In this document: positions 35,287-44,414 of the stretch, one piece after another | Position numbering within the stretch: position 1 is the first letter of the stretch | How the letters are laid out: each line of letters starts with the position of its first letter | Source of the DNA: Leptospiraceae bacterium | Lineage (GTDB): Bacteria > Spirochaetota > Leptospiria > Leptospirales > Leptospiraceae | Assembly: GCA_016711485.1 (NCBI GenBank) | Contig: JADJSX010000023.1 | Coordinates: 248,001 to 312,000, forward strand | Reading direction: 5' to 3' | DNA: 64,000 nt | The notes under the pieces: generated by a model | What the model was told of the DNA's origin: nothing | Databases searched by the model: none | What the model saw: the letters and a program-made list of their open reading frames with translations, nothing else | Translations under genes and position numbers: made by a program

Positions 35287-37185
35287 ATTATCGAATTGAA
35301 AAATTCCTTTCATTCCTTCCCAAGCTCTATTGACATACTCAGAAACTGCAGACCCAGCAACTCCGCCTACGGTTGCTCCGGCAGGCCCTGCAAGTAATAT
35401 TGCACCTACATAAACAGACCCAATCCAAACTGGATCAATGTAGGATACGTTATCCGGAATAATACCATTATAAATGATAGGGACATACAGCGCTTTGCCG
35501 GCAATTCCACCTAATCCTGTATAAATTCTAAAATCTATTTTACGATCAAAGTCGATTTTCCCTGAACCATGTGCGTCAATTCCCACTCCAATCATTTTTA
35601 AGTTGTTTATATTTATGTTTCTAGATAAAATGGAATAATCCGAAGAAAGTGACTTAAATTCTGTATTTTTTCCTTTTGGTCCAAGGACATTTACTAATTT
35701 TCCTAAACTAAAGATTGGTTTTAGAATATTGGCATACCCTAATAATTCTCCATTTTTAATTTCTAGTTTTCCGGTAGAGTTAAGATTTTCTAGGAAGTTA
35801 TCTAATGAATTTCCGGAAGAAGAAAAAGTAAAATTGGTACTCAGTTTTCCTTTTACATATAAAACTTGCGTGTATTTTAGAATTAATTCTTCGGAGTTAA
35901 TTTCCTTTAGGGAAATATCTGCTTCATAAACTGAGTGCTTACTTGCGACTACTTTCGCTTTACCACTAATACTTCCTGATAGTGTGTCTGCATTGTTTAT
36001 ATCAAATGTTATAATAGTATTGTTTATATCAAATTCTAAATCGATTCTTTTGAGTTCGTAAGGGGCAAACACAGCCCGATTCACAAGTATTTTTAAGTGT
36101 GAGTAAAAATTTAATGTGCTTATATTTTTAAAATCCACCAATCTTACAATTAAATAAATGACTTTGTAAATGTCCGCATAATCTCCTTTAATATTTAGAT
36201 TTAAGTAAATATCCTTTGCGAAGGTTAATGACCCGTTTGCGCTAGCGATAGCTCCATTTTCGTAATTGACATTTAAACTTATAAATTGAACTTCTTTTAA
36301 TTCTGGAAAGTATACGAGTTCTGTGGAAACAGATATGACAGGGTAAGCTGGGTCGCCTATAAAATTAATATCATTGATGTCTAATTCTGTTTTTACATTG
36401 AATTCGTTTTTGAATTTTTCTTTAAAAAAACTCATTTCGCCGTTTAAATATGTAATACCAAAATTGGCTTCGTTGATAATACTGTAATATTCTTTGAATG
36501 GTTTAAGACTGAAATTTTTAAATTTCAAATTGGATTTAATTTCTAGAGAGTTAAAATTAAAATCATTTTTAATGTATTGAATTTTGGTTTCCGATTTAAA
36601 ATTTCCGGACTGATAATTTAAATCAAAATTTAATGATAATAAATCTTTATGATTACTGTTTATGATAAGAAAATTGAAAAAAAAATTCTCTGCTATATTT
36701 TTATCATTTGTATAGTTTATATGAATTGAATTTAGAGTTATTTGATCCAAGTCAAAAAACGAAAATATTTTTTGTACATTTTTCAAATCAATACTTTTAG
36801 TAGCATTTTTATTCACTAAATCGGGAAAATTTTTATTAAGGGAGGACAGTTCTAATTTCCCATCTTTAAATTTAATATTGTTTAATTCAATTTCTCCGAA
36901 TAAAATTTTCCATGAAAACAGAAATTCCATAGTATTGAATTCTGCTTTTACTTTTTCATTTCCTTCTTTATTGTTAATTGTAACTTTATTTAAAATGATA
37001 CCGGGGGATGGGAAAAACGTGAGACTTGATTCTTGGAATTCAATTCTAAATTCAATAGTCGAATAAATTTTATCAATGATATATTGTTTGTAAAACTCTA
37101 AATTGGAATAAAAGGTAATCGAAATAAAAAATAATACTAATAAAAGGACAATAGTGTATGTTCTTTTGCTTGTAAATCTACTCAT
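35278..37185 (-). CDS. AsmA-family envelope protein
   Basis: 635 residues. N-terminal membrane anchor (TIVLLLVLFFISITFYSNL). The N-terminal part has AsmA motifs: 'VTINNKEGNEKVKAEFNTME', 'GKLELSS', and the C-terminal region (residues 440-560) is the AsmA_2 type with 'GKLEIKNGELLGYANILKPI' and 'KMIGVGIDAHGSGKIDFDR'. AsmA-like proteins form beta-taco bridges that move phospholipids between membranes. It overlaps gmd by 8 bases, so the two are co-transcribed. Confidence 0.8.
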   Translation of the reverse strand: MSRFTSKRTYTIVLLLVLFFISITFYSNLEFYKQYIIDKIYSTIEFRIEFQESSLTFFPSPGIILNKVTINNKEGNEKVKAEFNTMEFLFSWKILFGEIELNNIKFKDGKLELSSLNKNFPDLVNKNATKSIDLKNVQKIFSFFDLDQITLNSIHINYTNDKNIAENFFFNFLIINSNHKDLLSLNFDLNYQSGNFKSETKIQYIKNDFNFNSLEIKSNLKFKNFSLKPFKEYYSIINEANFGITYLNGEMSFFKEKFKNEFNVKTELDINDINFIGDPAYPVISVSTELVYFPELKEVQFISLNVNYENGAIASANGSLTFAKDIYLNLNIKGDYADIYKVIYLIVRLVDFKNISTLNFYSHLKILVNRAVFAPYELKRIDLEFDINNTIITFDINNADTLSGSISGKAKVVASKHSVYEADISLKEINSEELILKYTQVLYVKGKLSTNFTFSSSGNSLDNFLENLNSTGKLEIKNGELLGYANILKPIFSLGKLVNVLGPKGKNTEFKSLSSDYSILSRNININNLKMIGVGIDAHGSGKIDFDRKIDFRIYTGLGGIAGKALYVPIIYNGIIPDNVSYIDPVWIGSVYVGAILLAGPAGATVGGVAGSAVSEYVNRAWEGMKGIFQFDNSK

Positions 37186-38197
37186 GACGTAATTTATTTA
37201 TATCAGCCTGAATCATTATTTCAGATATTTTTTGATAATTTAGTTTTGGTTTCCAGTTTAATAACTTTTCGGCTTTACTTGCATCACCACAAGCTGTATG
37301 AATATTTATTGGTCGATAAAATTCTGGATTTGTTTTTATTATTAGTTCACCGGAATTACTATTGTATGCTTTTAGATTTTCATTTTCACCTTCCCAACAG
37401 AGGTTAATACCGATTAGGCTGTATGAATGGTCGATAAAGGATTTTAGTTTTACTTTTGTTCCTGTTGCGAAAATGAAATCTTCTGGAGTAATTCCTTGCA
37501 TTGCGAGGTAAATACCTTCAACAAATTCTTTTGCATATCCCCAGTCTTTTTCTGCATCTAAGTTTCCAATTTCTAATATTTTTTTAATTCCCAAATTCCA
37601 ATTGGCAACGTGTAAACTAATTTTTCGCGTAAAGAAAGTGTTGCTACGTAATTCAGATTCATGTGCATAAAGAATACCGTTAATAGCGTAAATGTTAAAA
37701 GAATTTCTATAATTTATCACCATCCAGTGTGCGTATGCTTTTGCAACAGCGTATGGACTTACTGGATTCATCGCTGTATTTTCATTTTGAATTTTGGTAA
37801 GGGAGTTTCCAAAAATTTCCGAAGAACTTGCTTGGAAGAATTTCGAATGCGGACTAAATTTTTTTATACTTTCTAATAAATATAAAACACCAATTCCATC
37901 AACCAAACTTGTTTCTACAGGAGAATTATAACTTTCCGTAACATTACTCTGTGCTGCAAGATTATAAAATTCGTCAGGTTTGATTTTTTTTATAACGGAT
38001 TCGATACACTGACGATCTGTTAAATTGAAATTAATGTATTCGATTGAGGAATTAACGCCAAGGTAAACAAGTCTCCAACTGTCTATATTGTTTTTATTTC
38101 TAACGCCTCCGTATACCTTGTAACCTTTTTCAAGGAGTAATTTCGCTAACCATGCGCCATCCTGACCGGTTATGCCTGAGATAAAAACTTTTTTCAT
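37178..38197 (-). CDS. gmd: GDP-mannose 4,6-dehydratase-like NAD-dependent epimerase
   Basis: 339 residues, extended SDR: 'VFISGITGQDGAWLAKLLLE' (GxxGxxG NADP site), 'FYNLAAQSNVTESY', 'FQASSSEIFGN' (catalytic Ser/Glu), 'SPYAVAKAYAHWMV' (YxxxK), 'AHESELRSNTFFTRKI' (Gmd signature, ending TRKI). It would turn GDP-mannose into GDP-4-keto-6-deoxymannose for surface glycans. 'GITGQDGAWL' and 'HESxLR' are Gmd hallmarks; the usual 'NHESPRRGE' is changed to HESELRSNT. Shares an 8-base overlap with the AsmA gene. Confidence 0.85.
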   Translation of the reverse strand: MKKVFISGITGQDGAWLAKLLLEKGYKVYGGVRNKNNIDSWRLVYLGVNSSIEYINFNLTDRQCIESVIKKIKPDEFYNLAAQSNVTESYNSPVETSLVDGIGVLYLLESIKKFSPHSKFFQASSSEIFGNSLTKIQNENTAMNPVSPYAVAKAYAHWMVINYRNSFNIYAINGILYAHESELRSNTFFTRKISLHVANWNLGIKKILEIGNLDAEKDWGYAKEFVEGIYLAMQGITPEDFIFATGTKVKLKSFIDHSYSLIGINLCWEGENENLKAYNSNSGELIIKTNPEFYRPINIHTACGDASKAEKLLNWKPKLNYQKISEIMIQADINKLRHE

Positions 38198-38313
38198 TAT
38201 TAAATAAGACTCTTTGTGTATTGCTAAAATAATAAGTAAAATGTTGTCGTAAATAAAAATATTTAATTTGCTCGAATTGGGTAAATTTTACAGTGACTAC
38301 TAGGAATGAGGTT

Positions 38314-39288
38314 ATGAACACAAATAAAACTATCTTGTTATTTATCTTAATATTTACTATAGTCTCAACTATTTTGGGAATGATACATATATCTATCCAA
38401 GCAAAGGGAAAAATTTCAAAAACTGGAAACGTAAACGTATTCAAAAATTCTTTAGAATCAGCTATTCTTCTTAAAGTCGAAGGGGAAATTCATTCAGGGA
38501 AATCTACATACCAATCTACTGGAGCTGACACAGTTTTAGCAAAACTTCGAGAAGTAGGGGATAACGACGAAATTAAAGGAATTTTAATTGAGATAAATTC
38601 CCCCGGTGGAACTGTCGGGGCTTCACAAGAAATTTTTGAGCAATTGATGTATCTAAGAGAAAAGAAAAACAAAAAGGTAGTTGTCTCTATGAAAGATCTG
38701 GCGGCATCCGGCGGATATTATATTGCGAGTGCAGCCGACTATATATTTACAGAGGCGGGTACGATTACAGGTTCTATAGGAGTAATCACTGTTAGCCCGA
38801 ATATTTCTGGGTTACTAAAAAAATATTCTGTTGAAATGAGAGTTTATAAAGCTGGAAAATATAAAGATATTTTATCTATGTTTAAAGATTCTACAGTAGA
38901 AGAAGATGCAATTATCGAAGGTTTACTTTCAGATACATACAATCGTTTCATTTCGGATGTAGCTAGAGGTAGGAAAAAAAAAGTATCTCTTATAGAAAAA
39001 TTAGCTGAAGGTAAAATTTATTCAGGTGAAGCAGCTGTTAAAAATAAATTAGTTGATGCAATAGGCGGAAGAAGAGAAGCCCTAGAAAAATTATCTGAAT
39101 TATGCGGAGTTTCTAATTTACAATTACTAGAAGAGGAAGACAATCCATTCGACCGTATTTTTAATGTATTAGGGGCAAAACTAAGTATGCTCTCCGGTTC
39201 TGGTTCATCGAATTCTTTTAATATAAAACATCTAAAGTCTCCTATTCTTTTAATTATGCCCGGTGCATTTAGTATTCAAGAACTATAA
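38314..39288 (+). CDS. sppA: Signal peptide peptidase SppA
   Basis: 324 residues from ATG 38314 (GAATGAGG upstream); GTG 38293 is an alternative. Single membrane helix (LLFILIFTIVSTILGMI). Peptidase S49 motifs: 'LLKVEGEIHSG', 'INSPGGTVGASQEIFEQL', nucleophile Ser132 in 'DLAASGGYYIASAADY', 'GSIGVI', and the general-base lysine in 'GKYKDI' (residues 181-186). It cuts signal peptides left in the membrane. Length fits the short SppA36K type. Close to a membrane-protein gene downstream. Confidence 0.9.
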   Translation: MNTNKTILLFILIFTIVSTILGMIHISIQAKGKISKTGNVNVFKNSLESAILLKVEGEIHSGKSTYQSTGADTVLAKLREVGDNDEIKGILIEINSPGGTVGASQEIFEQLMYLREKKNKKVVVSMKDLAASGGYYIASAADYIFTEAGTITGSIGVITVSPNISGLLKKYSVEMRVYKAGKYKDILSMFKDSTVEEDAIIEGLLSDTYNRFISDVARGRKKKVSLIEKLAEGKIYSGEAAVKNKLVDAIGGRREALEKLSELCGVSNLQLLEEEDNPFDRIFNVLGAKLSMLSGSGSSNSFNIKHLKSPILLIMPGAFSIQEL

Positions 39289-39301
39289 AAGGAAATATTT
39301 T

Positions 39302-39883
39302 ATGAATGTATTTATACAAACAATCACTGATTTATTTTTAGATAGAGAAGAGTTTTTGAGAATGTACAGCCCTATGAATTATAGTGTAAAGTTCGTTGAA
39401 TTCTTTTCTATTTTGCTTGGTTCCATTTCACTGTCGGTTTCAGCAGTTTTAATGAATCCACCTTACAGTAGCGGATATGTCGTATTAATCGTTATTCTAT
39501 CGATAGGAAACTTTTTCTTTTTATCTTTGGTTTCTACTTTTGCTTCTTATTTTATCGATTTTAATGCTAAAAATTTAATTAAGTCAGGAGATTTTCCTAC
39601 TCTTCTGTCTTCAGCGAGATGTTTAAATATTGTATTTGTATTTTCCAGTCCAATTGCACTTGTATTGAGTTTTGCTGGGTTTCCGTCCTTTTCTGGCTAT
39701 ATTCTAGTTCTAATAATTACGCTTAGTTTTTACATTTTGTATTTTTCTATTTATGCGAATGAACTTTATGGAATGGGATTGTTTAGAACATTTAGAAATA
39801 TCACATCTTCAATTTTTTCCATTGTATACATTCCATTAATGATTCTAGTTTTTTTTATTCTGAATATAATTATAATAATTTGA
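39302..39883 (+). CDS. Multi-pass membrane protein
   Basis: 193 residues from ATG 39302 (AAAAGGAA upstream). Five membrane helices are visible (FSILLGSISLSVSAVLM; VVLIVILSIGNFFFLSLVST; NIVFVFSSPIALVLSF; ILVLIITLSFYILYF; SIVYIPLMILVFFILNIIII). Layout resembles Yip1-like proteins; the assignment is weak. It sits between sppA and surE in a tight plus-strand cluster. Confidence 0.6.
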   Translation: MNVFIQTITDLFLDREEFLRMYSPMNYSVKFVEFFSILLGSISLSVSAVLMNPPYSSGYVVLIVILSIGNFFFLSLVSTFASYFIDFNAKNLIKSGDFPTLLSSARCLNIVFVFSSPIALVLSFAGFPSFSGYILVLIITLSFYILYFSIYANELYGMGLFRTFRNITSSIFSIVYIPLMILVFFILNIIIII

Positions 39884-39897
39884 GTTAGGGGTTAATC

Positions 39898-40644
39898 GTG
39901 AATATACTTATCACAAATGATGATGGAATTTCTAGCCAAGGAATTCATGCCTTAAAAAGGATTTTATCCAAAAGTCACAACGTTTATTTAATTTGTCCAG
40001 CCAAAGAAAAATCGGCGACTTCTCAGGCATTGACTATTTTTCACAGAATGCATGTAGAAAAACTAGATGTTACAACTTACACTGTGGATGGATTTCCGAC
40101 TGATTGTGTTAACATTGGTTTGTTTGGAAATATATTTCCGGAAATCGATGTTGTTATTTCTGGAATCAATCGCGGAGTCAATATGGGACACGATGTCCAT
40201 TATTCTGGGACCGTAGGTGCTGCTAGGCACGGAGCGGTTCATAATAAGTATTCATTTGCAGTTAGTTCTGGCAATCGCGAAGACGGATACGATTATGAAA
40301 GGGAAGCAAGTTTTATTAAAGATTTAATTGACCAGAAGATTTCTATTTTTAAAAAAGGCATTGTGTATAATATTAATTTTCCTCTAGAATTTTCTAAGAA
40401 TATTTCTGATATAAAATTTGCTAAGTTAGGTAAACGAACATATTCCGATAAATATGAAATTGCCCATATTAAAGATAACGTATACCATTATTTCCTTGCA
40501 TTAACTGAACTTGGGTATATCAATTCTCCTGGCTCTGATTTCGAATCTTTTTACAAGGGATACGTTACATTAACTCCAATCACATTGTATACAACTGACG
40601 GCGAAGAGTTTGAACATCTTGTAAATAAATTCTATATTCCTTAG
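39898..40644 (+). CDS. surE: 5'/3'-nucleotidase SurE
   Basis: 248 residues starting GTG 39898: 'MNILITNDDGISSQGIHALK' (metal-binding DD), 'CPAKEKSATSQALTI', 'DGFPTDCVNIGL', 'DVVISGINRGVNMGHDVHYS', 'GTVGAARHGAV'. The metal ligands D8, D9, S and N are present. It hydrolyses nucleoside monophosphates and short polyphosphate in the cytoplasm. GGGG-containing ribosome site (AGGGGTTAATC) just upstream. Confidence 0.95.
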   Translation: MNILITNDDGISSQGIHALKRILSKSHNVYLICPAKEKSATSQALTIFHRMHVEKLDVTTYTVDGFPTDCVNIGLFGNIFPEIDVVISGINRGVNMGHDVHYSGTVGAARHGAVHNKYSFAVSSGNREDGYDYEREASFIKDLIDQKISIFKKGIVYNINFPLEFSKNISDIKFAKLGKRTYSDKYEIAHIKDNVYHYFLALTELGYINSPGSDFESFYKGYVTLTPITLYTTDGEEFEHLVNKFYIP

Positions 40645-40662
40645 GATTAATAGTTTTTTTTG

Positions 40663-41400
40663 ATGCAAATAATCAAACCATATTCAAAGTTTGCTGAAAT
40701 TTATGACCATGTAATGGGGCATATTGATTTTAAAAAATGGGCATTATTCATTTTAAAATCTGGTTTTCCGAAAAAAAATCCAGAAACAGCTTTAGATCTT
40801 GGGTGTGGGACAGGATTACTATTTATGTTTTACCCTGCTACGACAAGGAAAGTTGGTTTAGATATTTCAAGTGAAATGATTGAAGAGGCAAAGAAGAATT
40901 ATCCGAACGCAAAATTTTTGGTAGGAGACATTAGGAATTTACAACTTCAAACTTCTTTTGACTTAATTACCTGTAATCATGATACACTAAATTATTTAGA
41001 GACATACGAAGAGTTAAACCAACATTTTGCTTCGATTCGTAATGTTTTATCGAATAATGGATTTTACTTTTTTGATGTAAGCAGTGAACGTAATTTAACT
41101 CAAAATTTTCACGATAAAATTTTTAGAGAAACTATCGGTAATACATTTTTTATTTGGGAAAACTCATACGATGAAAGAAAAAAGGAAATAATTTCGAGGT
41201 TGTACTTTGGATGTAACGAAGAGGATGGTTTTAAAGAATTCAGAGAGGTTCATAAACAAAGATATTATTCAAATGAAGAAATTATTTTTGCACTAGAAAA
41301 AAATGGTTTAGAATTGGTTAAAATAGGATCAGACTACAAAAAATGGAGTTATGATAAGAATGCATCGCTGGTTAATTTTATGATAAAAAAAAGACAGTAA
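40663..41400 (+). CDS. SAM-dependent methyltransferase (class I)
   Basis: 245 residues from ATG 40663 (TTG 40660 is an alternative). 'YSKFAEIYDHVMGHIDFKKW' begin, 'ALDLGCGTGLLF' SAM motif I, 'GLDISSEMIEEAKKNYPNAK' motif II, 'DLITCNHDTLNYL' motif IV. Methyltransferase_25/11 type, similar to YjhP-like small-molecule methylases. Substrate unknown. Follows surE by 18 bases. Confidence 0.85.
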   Translation: MQIIKPYSKFAEIYDHVMGHIDFKKWALFILKSGFPKKNPETALDLGCGTGLLFMFYPATTRKVGLDISSEMIEEAKKNYPNAKFLVGDIRNLQLQTSFDLITCNHDTLNYLETYEELNQHFASIRNVLSNNGFYFFDVSSERNLTQNFHDKIFRETIGNTFFIWENSYDERKKEIISRLYFGCNEEDGFKEFREVHKQRYYSNEEIIFALEKNGLELVKIGSDYKKWSYDKNASLVNFMIKKRQ

Positions 41401-41471
41401 TCCAATGTATATAATGAATAATAATTCCAAATTAGTAAATTTAGGAAATTTTTTATTCCTCTAAAAACGAT

Positions 41472-43865
41472 ATGCGAAATGTAACTTTTAATTTTCCGAT
41501 TTTCAGAATTCTCAAATATTCCTTGATGTATTTTTTTATTTTTTCGAATTCTATTTTTTCTGATTCATTTCAGTTAATAGATTCTGAACAGGATTATCTT
41601 TTAGGATTTGACTTATTTATATTGGCAGATACTAAAAATGAATTTACCCCCGAAGAAATTTTAAGAGGAGTTAAAGATGAACAATTCACAAAAAGTAATT
41701 CTTTAACTCCAAGTTATGGTTTTAAATCATTTGTTTATTGGGTTAAAATTGATATAAAAAATACTTCTAGTTTTCCAAGGTGGATTCTGGAAGTAGGGTT
41801 TCCAATTATTTCCAGTGTCGGATTATTCATGTTAGACGATTCTGGGAATATAACAAAAGATTATGCAGGACTTCAGTTTCCTTTTCATCAGAGAAAAATA
41901 GCTAATCGTAAGTTTTTATTTCCTATAGAAATTCCTCAAAACTCAATTAAGAAAATTTTGTTTCGTTTTGAAAATAAGGGAATTATGAATATCCCAATCC
42001 GGATTTATACGGAAAAATTTTTTTACGAAAATGATCATCTCGAGTATTTTTACTACTCTCTTTACTATGGGATCATGATTGCTATGATATTATATAATTT
42101 ATTTTTATTTTTATCTGTGCGAGATGTGACTAATGTATATTATTCGGTATTTTTATTATTTTCCGGTTTGTATTTCTTTTCGCAGAACGGATTAGGGTTT
42201 GAATACCTTTGGAGTGATTTTCCAGAATTTGCATTACGGATAAATCAATTGGCAATGAGTTACTCTCTCATATTCGCAATAATATACGCATATTATTTTT
42301 TAAATTGTAAGGAAGTTTTTCCTAAAATAAAAAAGATTCTTATCCCTATGGGGATATTAACTTTTATCCTCACGAGTAATCTTTATTTCAGTGATAAGTA
42401 TTATCAAGTTTCAGGCATCCTAATTTCATCAATGGCTATCATTGTGATTTTAACAATTTTTACTATTTCTGTCAGAGCATACCAAGTTGGCTATAAACCT
42501 GCAATTTATTTTTTAATCAGCTCTGCTGCGCTTTTTCTCGGTGGATTATTATTTTCATTTAGAACGTTCGGGTGGATAGAATCAAATTTTATAACTAATA
42601 ATTCTGTGCAAATTGGTTCTATGCTCGAAGCAATTTTACTTTCCTTTGGATTAGCTGATAGAATAAATATATTAAAACGTGAAAAAACTATCGCAGAGGC
42701 AACTGCCAAAGCTAAATCAATTTTTTTTGCTATGATGAGTCATGAAATTAGGACTCCAATGAATGGCGTTATTGGAATGGCTGAACTTTTAGAAAAAACA
42801 AATTTGGATCACAAACAAAAAGAATTGCTTCATATAATTAAAGAGAGTGGCAACTCACTACTGACAATTATAAATGATATTCTCGATTATACTAAAATTG
42901 AGTCCGAGAAAATAGAATTCAAAAAGGAAGTTTTTGAGTTAGAAAAGTTTTTACAAGAATCGGTAGATTTTTTTATGGAGCAGGCTAAAACAAAAAAAAT
43001 TGACCTTTATTACGGAATGGACGTGCAAGTTCCAAAATTTATTATTTGTGATAAAATTCGTTTGAGGCAAATACTGTTTAATCTCATAAATAATTCGATT
43101 AAGTTTACAGACGAAGGAGAAATAACTGTATATGCAAAATTTTTAGAAAATAAAAATGAAATGTTTACTCTCGAATTTTCTGTTCAAGATTCTGGAATAG
43201 GAATTCCATTGGAACAAAGGGATACTTTATTTGAGCCATTTACACAATTAGATTCTTCATCCACTCGTAAGTTTGGCGGCACTGGACTTGGACTTGCAAT
43301 CTGTACAAAATTGGTTCATCTCATGAATGGAAATATCTGGATTGATCCTAAAACTAAAAAAGGAACTAAAATTATTTTTACAATCCAAGTTCCGATTGCT
43401 CCTGCTGATGAAAGTAAAATCCAAGTTCAGTTTCAGGATACAGAGGAAAATTATATAGATTTTGCAAAACGTAAGGATATAAAAATCTTAATAGCAGATG
43501 ATAGTTCTATTAATCAAGTTGTATTGCAAGAAATGTTAATCAATTTTGGATTTGAGTCAGAAATTGTAAATAATGGATTAGAAGTTTTAGCTGCTGTTAA
43601 GCAGAAAGAGTATGATATTATTTTTATGGATATATATATGCCCTTTATGGATGGATTAGTTACCACAAAAACGATTCGTTCCTTAATTTTTAAAAATCCA
43701 CCTTTCATAATTGCAATGACTGCAAATGCAGCGACTCAAGATAGAGAAGAATGTTTGAATGCCGGAATGAATGATTATATCAGTAAACCAGTTGAACTTG
43801 AAGTTTTAAAATTAAAAACTCTTTATTGGAGTCGGCAAGCCATAAATAAAAAATTATCTTCTTAA
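41472..43865 (+). CDS. Hybrid sensor histidine kinase, 7TMR-DISM type
   Basis: 797 residues. Signal-anchor at residues 10-30. DISMED2 sensor (FDLFILADTKNEFTPEEILR ... SFVYWVKIDIKN), then seven membrane helices (about 195-400). HisKA with the phosphorylated His424 in 'MMSHEIRTPMNGVIGMAELL', HATPase_c ('LFNLINNSIKFTDEG', 'DSGIGIP', 'FGGTGLGLAI') and a receiver domain ending the protein with D720 in 'IIFMDIYMPFMDG'. No separate regulator gene is beside it. Membrane-sensing of a carbohydrate-like ligand is inferred from DISM domain knowledge. Confidence 0.92.
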   Translation: MRNVTFNFPIFRILKYSLMYFFIFSNSIFSDSFQLIDSEQDYLLGFDLFILADTKNEFTPEEILRGVKDEQFTKSNSLTPSYGFKSFVYWVKIDIKNTSSFPRWILEVGFPIISSVGLFMLDDSGNITKDYAGLQFPFHQRKIANRKFLFPIEIPQNSIKKILFRFENKGIMNIPIRIYTEKFFYENDHLEYFYYSLYYGIMIAMILYNLFLFLSVRDVTNVYYSVFLLFSGLYFFSQNGLGFEYLWSDFPEFALRINQLAMSYSLIFAIIYAYYFLNCKEVFPKIKKILIPMGILTFILTSNLYFSDKYYQVSGILISSMAIIVILTIFTISVRAYQVGYKPAIYFLISSAALFLGGLLFSFRTFGWIESNFITNNSVQIGSMLEAILLSFGLADRINILKREKTIAEATAKAKSIFFAMMSHEIRTPMNGVIGMAELLEKTNLDHKQKELLHIIKESGNSLLTIINDILDYTKIESEKIEFKKEVFELEKFLQESVDFFMEQAKTKKIDLYYGMDVQVPKFIICDKIRLRQILFNLINNSIKFTDEGEITVYAKFLENKNEMFTLEFSVQDSGIGIPLEQRDTLFEPFTQLDSSSTRKFGGTGLGLAICTKLVHLMNGNIWIDPKTKKGTKIIFTIQVPIAPADESKIQVQFQDTEENYIDFAKRKDIKILIADDSSINQVVLQEMLINFGFESEIVNNGLEVLAAVKQKEYDIIFMDIYMPFMDGLVTTKTIRSLIFKNPPFIIAMTANAATQDREECLNAGMNDYISKPVELEVLKLKTLYWSRQAINKKLSS

Positions 43866-43895
43866 CTGATGTTACGCAAAATGGTAAAAAATGAA
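43866..43895. repeat. R2 repeat, left-end fragment
   Basis: CTGATGTTACGCAAAATGG directly after the kinase stop matches the left end of R2 copies at 59451-59470 (CTTATGTTACGCAAAATTGG). Only the end is present. Confidence 0.4.
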
Positions 43896-43904
43896 ATTGT
43901 AATC

Positions 43905-44414
43905 CTAAAAAAAATTCTTTATATCGATCCAGTTATTTAACTCAATAATTTTAGGATTGGATTGTTTTTGGCTTAATTCTCTTTCGGTATCTTTCGGACA
44001 AAATAGTATTAGCTTTTGAATATCTGACAAATCAATCATATACTTTAAAACACTGTACCGATCATCTATAAAATGAGTTAAATGTAAAGTTTGCGCTATT
44101 TCTGCTTTCTGATATCTTTCTAGGCAAAAATAAATATTTTTAGGATTAAATTTAGTTATTTCAAAAAATCTTTTATGCTCTAACCATTCTATAGATTTCT
44201 TTTGTATTTTTTCGCCGCATTTTGATATGATAAATACATTTTCTTGTCCAATCGTTTGAATCATGTTTTGTATGATAAGAAAACTGTTTTGAAATGGCTC
44301 CACTTTTAAAAAAGAATTTGAAAAAAATAAATCGGGTTCATCTGTATCCTGAGATATAATAACACCACCTAAATCAATTCCAATTTTAATTTCTAAATTA
44401 GGGTTACTCATCAT
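43905..44414 (-). CDS. HAD-superfamily-like protein
   Basis: 169 residues. 'KIGIDLGGVIIS' resembles HAD motif I with Asp-x-Gly-Gly-Val, and 'FIDDRYSVLKYM' resembles motif IV. Sequence 'VFIISKCGEKIQKKSIEWLE' fits the motif II/linker of small HAD phosphatases of the 5'-nucleotidase type. Starts at ATG 44414, overlapping the lipoprotein stop (TAATGATG), so it is coupled to it. Confidence 0.55.
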   Translation of the reverse strand: MMSNPNLEIKIGIDLGGVIISQDTDEPDLFFSNSFLKVEPFQNSFLIIQNMIQTIGQENVFIISKCGEKIQKKSIEWLEHKRFFEITKFNPKNIYFCLERYQKAEIAQTLHLTHFIDDRYSVLKYMIDLSDIQKLILFCPKDTERELSQKQSNPKIIELNNWIDIKNFF